Below, in pieces: positions 51,201 to 63,200 of a stretch of 64,000 nucleotides of DNA. A model generated the notes under the pieces. That model was not told where the DNA came from and did no database searches. It saw only the letters and a list, made by a program, of their open reading frames with translations. A program made the translations under genes and the position numbers. The stretch comes from Pelecanus crispus (lineage: Eukaryota; Chordata; Aves; Pelecaniformes; Pelecanidae): contig NC_134646.1 of assembly GCF_030463565.1 (NCBI RefSeq), forward strand, positions 14,536,001 to 14,600,000. The letters are read 5' to 3'. Numbering within the stretch: the stretch's first letter is position 1; each line of letters opens with the position of its first letter.

Positions 51201-54200
51201 ACAGCCCTCCCATAGAGGAGTAAGCAGAAAGACTTATGTTAAAGACTTAAAGCTATTCCAGATGCATTTTAAAGACAAAAATGTGACTTTAACCATTCAA
51301 ATATGTTCAATATTTGAAATATTTAGAAGGGAGAAAACATGCATCACTGTCTACAAACATAAAAAGACTGTCAGAAGCACATTAATTTCTTGAAAGTGAA
51401 AAAATACTGAGGAGAGTCTTACTTTCTGCTTGTATTTATCAAAGAGCTATTAGCCATGGAATGCCACTCGCTGGAGGTTGTCAAAAAGAAAAAGAGGACT
51501 CAGAGCAAGGCAGGTTTTGCATATTCTAAAATAACTGGTTGTAATTATTGGCAGTGCAATCCATGAACTAGCCCTATTCATGTCTTTGTATTTAATTAAA
51601 GTGCAAGATGGCTTGCTCATCTTACCATCTTCAGCAGCATCTTCATTTTCTTTTCCTTCTTCTAATTCTATTTCATCATCTTCTAACTCCTCTCTCTCTT
51701 GTTTTAGTTCTCCCTTTGTAATTGACTTAGATAGGTCAGTTTTTTTGAAGTCAATATCATCATCTGTTTTCTATAACAAATTAAAAATGAATTTACATTT
51801 AAACTCAAATTAAGAATTAAACACACCAGCCACTGTAAGCTAAGTAACACCAATGGCACATTAAAAGTATATGTTGTTGCACAGATGCTAACAGTTTTCA
51901 AATAAAGTATTAAGAATAAAACCAAATAAAAATATAGTAAGTTTCTCTAACCTTTGCTGGCCAGCAGAACAACACACCTAGACCAACAGGGAGAGCTAAA
52001 GTCAAGATGTAAAGAACCCAGAGCCATGGGTGGTCTTCTGCAGCAGTCACCAGTTGAGTAAACATACCGGGCTATATTAAAAACAATTAAAAAAAAAAAA
52101 AAAAAAAAAGATTTTGCATTTACATCCCTCTTAACACTTCAGTAAGTTTATAAAGTGTACTTATATATGTTTTAAGCTTTATGTTGCCCAAAGAAAAGCC
52201 TTCTTTACCTTTGCTTTTTAATGACTAAAACAATATTGGATTTCAATACTAGTAAAGTAACAATTTGTCAGACTGCAAAAAAATAGCAGGTGCTAAGTAA
52301 GAAGGAACAAACCTGGTACTCCAAACATACTAGACTGGCCACTACTCAATTTTGTAAAGTGACATTTGGAGTCTTGGCAACCTCACACTTTAGGCCCTTC
52401 CCAGCTACTCCATTTTTTTTCCCCCACACTGTGCTAACTCAGCTGAAAGCTCCCAAAGCATCAAGAACCTGAGAGCAGCAGCCAGCCTCCTGAAGAGCAA
52501 TGTCTTGCTCCATCTGTAGTACCACATTCTCTCCTTTGGCAGCCAGTTACTCGGAGTCAACTGTCCTCCCAGCCCAGTTCTGAGTTATACAATAGAGGTA
52601 GGTGGGCAAGTGCCTGGTCCAGTAAGACCTCTGGAAAGGGTACATCAACAACTAAGGTAGGAAGTTTGAGAGGCACAGTGGAGTGAGGGGACTCAAGGGA
52701 ATATTTTTTACTATTGTGTGTACAGGTATCGATGGAGGTCCAGACATAAAACCAAACATTTCAGAAAAGGGCAAGGTTGTGGGAAGAGGTGGCTTTCCTA
52801 ATTGCATGGGCAGATACGCTGTTGCTACTTGCTCATCCTGCGACAAACAGCAGCTGTCAGGAACTGGCCACATTTGCCACCCACCCATCGTTTCCTTCCC
52901 ACAGCTGCAGGCCTGCTCTTGCCACTCAAAGAAAATATAGGACTGTTAGAAAGAAACTGTAGTCAGTAAAGGCAGCCACTAGAGGGGCTCACGATCCTGT
53001 ATGTCAGGACAAGTTCATCCTACAGCATAGGAAAGGGATCTAGAAAAAACTGTGGCGGCTGGCCAAGTGCAGTATACAAACAAAATGTGGATGCACACAT
53101 AGAAACAGAAGAACAGACACAGCTCCATAAACACACGTGCACTATTTTCAGAGCTATGTAATGTACATCTAAGCAGACAAAGGCCTAAAATTATTAAACA
53201 GAAAAAACACATGACTATTTATCCATTCCTCATGGGAGGGAAACATCTAAAGAACATATATAATGGATTTAGCTGCAAGAGGGGAAAAGAGGAGGAAAAA
53301 AAGAGGAGGGGGGGGGGGAAAAAGAGGAGGGGGGGGAAAAAGAGGAGGGGGGGAAAAAAAGGGGAGGGGGGGGAAAAAAAGGGGAGGGGGGGGAAAAAGA
53401 GGAGGGGGGGGGAAAAAGAGGAGGGGGGGGAAAAAGAGGAGGGGGGGGAAAAGAGGAGGGGGGGGAAAAAGAGGAGGGGGGGGGAAAAAGAGGAGGGGGG
53501 GGAAAAAGAGGAGGGGGGAAGGGGCGGGGGGAAGAGGTCTCTGAGTGTAAGTAACTCTGCTGCCATTTGCTGACAGGTACTGAATTTCTAGTATCACCAC
53601 GAACAGCAGAAGACTCATTAACTCTAATGAAGCCAATTTCTCACTAGGTATTTAAGTAAAATGTTGTACCCTTTTAATTTCAAGAGGATATTGCATTGAT
53701 CTGGAAAAGGTAAAAAGCCAAACCATGAGGGAAAAAAAAAACCTGTCATAGTTACTCAGCAAGATGAGTAATTGCAGACAAATTAATATTCTGTCAGCAT
53801 TAATTGACAGAAAATTCTTCCAACAGCACACCTTCCTCATTACTTTTGGCTATCAAGAACACAGTAAAGTTTATACCTCATTAGCACTTGCTACTAATTT
53901 CTTCAAGCCCCAGCCATCTGCTGCCCAACGATCTGCTACTTCTTTTTCTGAACATATAATGAAGTTATCAAAGTAGATATCAGATGTCATAGACCAGAGT
54001 TCTAAACCAATAGCACTGATGGTGGTCATCTCAAATGGGTGAAGATCTTCAAAATAGTCTGGGTTTGGTATTTTCCGAGGGCTCCAGATTCCCTTTTAAG
54101 GAAAAAAAAGAAAAAAAAAAAAAAAATAATCACATTACCTATACTTCACTAAAAAAAACAAACTGTGAAACAAATTTAAAAATAATTAGAACTTCCCAAC

Positions 54201-57200
54201 TATTTTAAATGCATATTTAAGACAACAAGACAACAAGCATTAGAATTTAACCTACATAAAAACAAAATTGGAAATAGCCTATAAGATTTTGGCAAATAGG
54301 TCTCAATTTTCTGGCTTAGGGCAGACCTCTTAAAACTAATTTTTTTTGTCCATACAGGGTTACAGTAATAACTGACTGTACAGAGTATCTCCGTTCTTCC
54401 ACGTACTGGTGATTCCAAGGACAGTCTTTGTAAACTTCCTAGAGTAAGTCTAGGAAACAAATTTCCTAATACTGCAGGAAAAGACAACGTTGGTATTACT
54501 TCTTCCTCTAGTCTCTCCTTATGTAATACATAGTTTTGGCTTTTGTTCATCAATACAGCATATACACTTTTGGAAGAGCACTGGTCAATATTTCGCGGCC
54601 AGTGATGGAATCTTCCGAGGTAAGCATCTATTGTCTGGGGGCCTCAGACTGCAGGGGAACTACATCCTGTGATCCACACGGTCCCTTCCAGTACATATAT
54701 ATACACACATAAACTGATAGCTACTGTAACCAGAAGCATTAGGGAAAATTTTAGGGAAGGAAAATTCAGTCTTATGATACCTGTGCAAATTAGAGCCAAA
54801 TTTTGTTTACAAACCTGCTTAGGATCTTAAGCTTAAAGAAATCAGATTCAAGTACTCCCCAGTCATAATTAATACAAAGTAATTCTCTTTAATATCTAAC
54901 TGATTACCTCTTATATCTGGAGGGGAGGAGGAGAATTTAATTATCCAAAACTGACGCTTCCACTAAAATTGAACTAGTAAGTTGAGCTGCTTACTAAAAG
55001 GTTTCATTTTTCTAATTAAAAAAATTGTTCATTTAAAAGACCCAGACTTAAAACCCCAACAAAAAAGAAGAGAAATATTTCATTAAATGATAACATAATT
55101 CAGAATACAATTCTACAGAGCATATTAAATAAGTGGTACCAGTGCAAGTCATTGCAAAAGCAACTTTTAACAGAGAAATTGTTTTAATACAGGAAGCATT
55201 TCTACTTTCCAGAATACTTAAAGGAGAAAAAAAAAAAAAGCAACTTAAATTCAAAAAAAGCTCAAAATGTTTAGTGAGGGTATTCAGACTCATTCTAAAA
55301 TATAAATATACAGTAAAAAAGCCTAGATAAATATACTACTTTGACTTGCCTGCTCTGTTGAACTCTGTACCTTTTAACAATGACCTACAATATTCCTATT
55401 ACCTGATAGTTAGGATTATCTATCATAGGTGCTTTCCATTTTCCTTTATAGTTTGGGTTATTCTTCATGGGACGCACCCAGTGTCCACAACCAGGTGCAG
55501 TCTCACACTTTGGATTAGGGATCTGAGGGGCTTCCCACTCCCCATCCATTTCTTCATCCCTACAGAAGAAAAAATTACAGATCGGACTGGTCTGAACACT
55601 AGCAGTCAGTCTGAAGTTAGGGGCCATACATGTTTTGCTGTAACTATCTCAGAATTTTGACCAGTTCACAGAACTTTACCCAACAATATAAGGAGTGCTA
55701 CCCCTCCCCCCCCCCTTTTTTTTTTTAAAGATCATGAGATCACGTGTTCATAACTACCACAGCACAACTGAATGCAATTGTATTCCTGCATCTGCAGACA
55801 GCTTGAAACACTTCTCCATAAGATGCTTAAAGATTCTTTGAGACTATTACATGATTTCAAGTTACCAACTTAAAACTGTTTCATGGTTTAACACTGTAGC
55901 AAATTCTTTCAAAGGGGTCCTTCATGTTCTGTTTTTGTTTCTATATCTTCAGAAAACAAAAGGCGATTGACATGTTCATGTTTTTCTAAAAAGCAGCCCC
56001 TCAAACCAACCAATATTTGGCCACACCTTACACATTCCAACTTACTACCTCAAAAGACAATGAGTTTTGGATTGACTTGTGATGCACAACTCAATTTGCC
56101 ACAGAGAATAGTCAGTCTTATCTACAAGACACATTAACAACCTGCACTTATTGATCAAGTTCTTACCAGTCCTTTGGTTTTTTTGCATTAGGGTCTGGAA
56201 CATACTGTGGTTCATCATCAAGCCATCCCTCAGGCTTAACAGCATCAGGATCTTCTATTTTGGAAGGCTCACCTTCATCCCTTCAATTACAAACTTATGT
56301 CAGAAAATACAGCAGCCTGACCTTGAACCAATGTCCCATTCAGAGGACTGTAACTGGCACAAAGGGGATGATTTTCAAAGGCACAACAGAATTAGACACA
56401 CTGATAATGAGAATTAGACACCCAATTATCTGTTTATAAATATTTGGATTATATTTGCATTGTTTCAAAGTACTACTTAGCCCAAAAATTGCTGCCATCA
56501 ACTAGCAGGTGTCAGTCAGGTCTTCCCATTAAGTTTTTCCCTCCTCTTCCTGAGTTGCTGTATGAACAGTAGTTCACATAGAAGGAAGTAGGAATCACTG
56601 AATGTAAATTAAGACTATATGGTGAAAAAACCCACAACCCTCTGCCTAATCTTTCAGGTATAGTAATCTTAGTTATTAATAGCAACTATGGAGGGTACAA
56701 ATGAGCAAAAAGCACAATTATCTTTCCTTAGAAGATGACCTTGTACCCACCTCAATTCTGTTTTCAAACTTCAGTGCTTTTAGTAGTGGAAAATTGTCAT
56801 TAGCAAAAAACAAAATAAAACCAGTCAAATCTTTCAAATTAATAACCTGCATTTAAAAGGTATTGTACAGATTAAAATGTTCTCCTTACCAGTCATCTGG
56901 TTTGACAGCATTTGGATCAGGTATTTTTGGTCTCTCATCCCAATCATCAGGCTTCTTGTCACTAGGATCCTCTATTTCTTTGGGAGGGTTTACTGGAGGA
57001 ACCATATCCTCAAGAAGACTTCCTTTACTGACAACTGATTGGTCAATTAACATTTCAAATGTATCATCTGGTTTTAGCACTAAATTGAAGAAATTTGTAT
57101 TAAAGAAATAAGGCAAGCATTCATTTTACAAGGATCTTTAACCGAAACCTATATAATAAGCACAGACTTGGACAAATAACGGCAAACAGGATCCTTACTC

Positions 57201-60200
57201 TCAGAGGAGGAGACAGACTCCCCACCCAGCTACTGGATCTGGACACAAAACACTGAAGTTGCTACTGTGGGGATGTACGCCCAGTATCAGGCCCCCAAAA
57301 ATGAAACCTCCAGCAAATTCAATTGCTGAAACACATCTGAGCACATTCTAAGAGATTTTTCAAAAACCTACCACTTGACCAAAATTCTGCTTTGTTTATT
57401 TATTTAAAAACACAGACAATGAAAGACAAACATCTGCCCCAAAAGGCATCTCTGCTACCAAATTACGATTTCACACCTGAAAGCATGGAAACACAAGAAC
57501 TGCATCAGTAACGCAGCTGAAAGATCATCAAAGCAATATTTTCTCCGATTCAAATCTGACAGCCATTTCCCTCAAATGCCAGACTGCAAATACAGAAATT
57601 TCTCTTCAAATGTTTAACTATTTTAGCAAGTGTGAGTAACTGAGAAGCTGGGGTCACAGAACTGCGCAGTGTCAGACTCGGTAACAGACATTGTATCCAG
57701 ATCCATTTCTAATAACCAGTGAGCACATTTCTAAGTGCTTAACAAGTATATTAAAATGTCTATTCAACACAACAAAGATTATTAATTCAAAAGTAAATAC
57801 TATTCTACTTTTATGTCAGTTTTATAAAAATGGGTGATGAAAACCAGAGTAACAGTCTTACAATGACAGCTTGATAATATCTGATGAAGCTCTTGCAGTT
57901 TTCAACAGTATTAAAATAACCATAAATGCAAAAATGAACCCCCCCATATCACTTTAGATACAATACAAAGAACTGATTTTTAAACTTATGTTATCAGTCA
58001 CATAATGCATTAGAATCACAAGCTCTAGGGAATCTATTTGAACAATTATAACCGAATAAGTGCAATCCAAGTTTAAGTATCTTTAATCAGAATTTCTAAT
58101 GAACAGCCCAAATACAGGAACACATGCATTCCTTTACCAGAAGAACAGTGTTTTGTTTCACTTATTCCTGTTATCTAAAAGGGAAAGTTTGCTATGGCAC
58201 ACTACGGTAATTTATTTTAAAGAACAGTAAGTTTGCCCATGGCACAGCAGTTGAACATGCCTTCCATTATTATTCAATGGATGTTCAAAAGTGTAGTCAA
58301 TTTTGCTGGATTTGCAGTATGCCACAGATGAGCCCATTCTTCTCTGATTAGTTATTCTTCCTCAGAAGTTAGAAAAAAGGGGGAAAAAAGTACAAAATTA
58401 AACTTTCATCTCTGCTATACTGTTCATTGGTACAGAAAGAGATGTCACCAAATTAAAACCAGCCCATACTCATTCACTTCCGAGAATGCGGTAACATATC
58501 TGTTCACGCACACTGCTGTGGGTGCAGGTGTTAGCGAGATCTCTTAACCTGTGGAGGACAGTTGTGTGCAGCATGCTGCAGATTTAACTGAATTCCTGTG
58601 AACTCTGATGCCTGCCTAGAATATTGGACAGTTGTGGGTGTTTTAGTATCTTTCTTAACAAAAATATCTTCATCACAGAATCACACAATGGTTGGGGTTG
58701 GAAGGGACCTCTGGAGATCATCTAGTCCAACCCCCCTACCAAAGCAGGTTCACCTAGAGCAGGTGGCACAGGATCACAACCTTATCATAATAAATACTGA
58801 AAGTATTAATCAATTCTTCACACTAAAGGCTGGCCAGGGCTGATACGCTTTTTCCTGTAATTGGATATTAAACAGCAGCATTTCAAAGCCACTTTTATGC
58901 CCTGCAGTTAAGCCCAGTCATTAAATCATTTAAGCACAAATCATTAAGCAACCACCCCTCAGAATTAACAGACTATTACAAACAAAAAAGTGGACTCAAT
59001 ACAAAGCTTCAGTGGATAGAAACACATTTTTAATCTCTCCTTTCCAATTTGAATTTATAAGAATTAAAGAATACCAAGAGTATATAGATGCGTCTTCTTG
59101 TCCAAATAGAATTTTTTTAGGTCTACGTCGGGACGTTTTGCATGTTTTTCATCATATTCTCCAGTTTTAGGATTCTTATGTCTGAAGATAAAGTGTAGTT
59201 TGTAATCTTCTCCACATTTATCTGGTCCAAACATAATAGTATAAGGTGTTTTGTCAAAAAAGTATTCCTGTAGAAGCAAGAAAGCTGAGCATGTGTTATA
59301 CTGTACATTTTATGAAGCCATTTTTGGATACTTTTTTTCCTTGGTGCTGTGGCATACAGCATGATTACCTTTTCTAAAATTTAACTGAAAACTGGTAGGG
59401 TACATCACGAAAGGAATTGAACAGTCCTCTTGAGTTGCTGGGTGCTCTCTATTCACAGAGAGCGGACTAACCATAGAGATCACTTAAACCTCCTCAAGTG
59501 AAGATGAATAAATTTATTTAGACCCTACCCTTATATTAAGTTTGGAAATGCCTGTCATAAATCAAAACCCCCAAGTATCTATAACCTTCTACAAACATTA
59601 CACTAAAAGATAGAACTAATTACTGTTCTTCGTACCAATTTTATTTTTCAATAAAGATAAAACCCAGGATATTATTCTCAAGTATTTTATCAGTCTTCTT
59701 GCTCCACATTAAATAACAACAACAACCAACCCTGAAAATATCAGATACAGTTGTTCTCCTTCAGAGAATGTTGCAGTAAGCTGTTTAGATGTCAGCATTT
59801 TTCAACTATTTATATGATTTTTGTATTTGGAATATGCAGTAACATGGTTCCTTATATTCTTCAGCAGTTGCTTGAAGGAAGAAGACCACTTGATTCCTGG
59901 AAGTTTTCTTCTTGAAAGATATATTCTGACATAAACATATTGTTTGAAATGAGTCTGTATTTTTAAATTTTTTGAATGCAAAGTAAACCATTTTCACTTT
60001 ATGCACTACCGTAGTGCACGTATTTTAAGGTTGGTCCCTTTTACAACATTCAACAGTCGTAGTCACTGCTAAGAATTAACAATAATTAACTGACTACTCT
60101 AATAGCAGTAAGCATATATACAGCATTGAGACATGTCCAATTTTAAAGTTCAAAAAAACAAGAAAGAGAGAACATGGACTCTTTTAAGTTACCTCATCAC

Positions 60201-63200
60201 ACAGCCAGTGAAACTCCAAAAACAGTACAGGACGAATTGTGAGCCAGGCCATAAACAGGCACATTTTGCATTTGCTGTCTTCTGGCTTACCTTCTAGTAA
60301 GATGACAGATACTGGAGGATTACAGTTTTATGTGTAATTGAGCTGAGTATCTTGGTCTCACACATTCTTTTAAAATACAAAACTTTTCGGTTTTACTATC
60401 ATTTACATATCTTTCCATTATGAAAGATGTCATGCCTCTACTTGCTTTCCTGCAGTCTGTATTTTTAATACTTATTTATTAGTACTCAAATTACTGGAGC
60501 ATAAAAAACACACGGGCATACAAATTTTAGGAAAAAGGAAGAGCACTAGGAAGTCGCACTAAAGCTTTTATTAATACACCTTAGAAATGCTTACAAGCAA
60601 CTTCTTATGTGTGTCGCCATCTCCTAGACTCTTGCAGAGGTACGTATTATCCCTTATATCTCATGAAGAGTCCCACTGTTAAGTGGCTCTTCCTGGCTGC
60701 TTGTCTGCAGGTCAGGCCAAGCACTGTCTTGAGCCTGTCCTGAGCAATCTCCTCTTCACTTTGCACACACACAGGGCATCACACTTCACTGCTGTTCTCC
60801 TCATTACTTGAAAGTCAAGGTTATGGCCTCATGGGACAAGGCAGCAGCAATAGGCACAGACATCGCGGGGATAAAAGCACAAGGAAAAAATCTTACCCAG
60901 AAAGGAAATTATGTATTCTGCCCACACTCCCGTTACAAGTTTTTTCCAGACTATTCCCTACTGTTTTTTCCAGGAGCTTGCCTTTCTAGTTTAGCAAATC
61001 TTGGTGAGCAAATAGTATAGCCTGATTCATCTCAAACCCAACAGCTTCTATAGCCTATACAGGTTGTAACTGTGATCGCTTCGCAAACTTCTGTCACTAC
61101 AGCACTGAACGTTGGCTCGGCAACACCAATTAGCCACAAACCTGTAGCAGTTAGGGTAATCAGCTTTTACGTGTCCACAGCAACCTCCTTCAGGATTGGA
61201 AGTACCCTTATCACTTCATGTTTGTACTGCTGAGTCAACGCAAGTTCCTCCTAGCTCATGATTTAACATTTTGAATCCACACTGGTCATTCCAAGTCTGT
61301 CCAAATGCATAATCCTGTTCTGTAACTGCTGCTATGTACCAAAAGCACCACCTCCCATCAAAGCAGCTGCAGCGACTGTTGTATATATCAGCCATCCCTA
61401 CTCTGTCAACACAACATTTGCGTTGCGCAAGCTCCTAGGCCACAATTCACTGCCAGTTCTGAATGTAAAAAAAATAAAGTTACTAAAATATCCTCCATCA
61501 CAGGCTAGACAGCTTATATCTACACCCCAGTGTAGTGGCAGAAATACTAAAAGTGGAAACAACCAGTTCGCATGTGCCAGAACTGAGACTTGGCTAGAAC
61601 AGACAGCATTTTAAGCAAGAAATACCCAATTGAGTTGGCATAGTAATAAAGAGTTTTGCAGATAAATTTGGAAAGGGCAGGCAAGTTCGCATCAATACAC
61701 TGAGAAACAATCTACAAAATGGTCCAACATACGAAGGCACTTACTGATTTTTCACACCTGATTATTCAGACCTTTTCCTGGGAAGAGAGATTCTCCATCA
61801 CTTTCAGTTTCTAATTCCAAGTCGTGGCCCTTTCTAAGATGCCATGTTGTGTGCCATGCAGTAAAAAAATTGTTTCACAAGTTACAAGTTGAGATTCTAT
61901 GGCTTCTATTATTGCAGAAAGTCAGACTAGCCAGATGCAAAAGTCCTTTGTCTTGGATACAAGACATCACTTGTGCAGAACTAAGAGGAGTATGTTAATC
62001 ACAGCACACTCTTCATTCTAACCTTCTGAAATTCACGCTTCGAGATTTCTTGTGTGAATATCTTAATAGCTTATATTAATAGCTTACTTTAAGTTTTAGA
62101 CTACCTATAAGTTTCATTAAAATAAATGGAAATCATAACAAGAATAATGTTATCAAATATTCCACCAGTAAAAAATGCACAACTCCAAAGGTTTTGTGTA
62201 TATATAATAAACTATATGTATATAATTACCTTGCCCAATCTTCTGCTTAAGCATTTAGGATGCTTTTAAGAATTTAGGATGCATTAGGAATTAATTTCTT
62301 ACTGACATTTCACAAGAACAACTATGCATTCCTCAAATGAACAACTGATAGCAAATGTTAAGTAAGAGGACATACCAGATTCAAGTCATCACTACTGGAG
62401 AGAAGTTTAATATATGCACCACCACAGTCAATGCCTTCTTGAAAATTCACTTCGTATCTGGGCAAGCAGCAAGTAAAAAAAAAACATTCCAAGCATCAGA
62501 CAAATACAAATTAACTTCTAATTTGCAGTTCTAATTATGAATACATTAAGACTGTGTATTAGTTGCTACTGTCAACACACTTCTACATGACCAAAAAGTT
62601 TTAATTGCTACCCAAGCTAATACAGCAGCAATGTCAGTCAAAAAACGCCATGGTAGCAACTGGTTGCAAACAGTTGGCATCACCAGTAAGAAAAGCTTCA
62701 GGGTGGTATCAACCAACATGCAAACATCAAAGTGAAGTAGAAATGGGCAAGAGTTCTAGAAAGTTTGTGCCATCTTTGAAACTGCCCATATGACACATTG
62801 AATTCAGCCAGAGGAGTTAGCTTGATACGTCTAAGTACAACAAAGCAAGTCTGAGTATTAGGCAGAAGTAGTCATATGGCCATGGTGCTCATCATCACTA
62901 ATATTGCTATAATACATTCAAGATTCAAGTTGCTTTTACAGAGCTACACAGAAGTATTCTCTAAGTGGAAAAACTGTACTCAAACTACATATGACTTAGA
63001 TCTTTCAGAGTAAGACTGAAAATTAATTAGCTTTTTCAGCAATCTTGTAAAGTATTAGACTTCTGTCCTAAAATACTTCAAAAGAGTTTAAATATCACTT
63101 CTTAACACTTGTACTACAATCTTACTTGATTATTAAGTCATTCATACTTACAGTTCTGATGGCTCTGGATATAGGTCAATGCTATATGGAAGTCAGTATT

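Noticed and set aside
53219-53636. Long open frames in the purine tract on both strands
   Set aside because: They are products of a simple repeat (GGGKR or PPLLFF repeats) inside a CLGN intron and carry no independent sign of being a gene.
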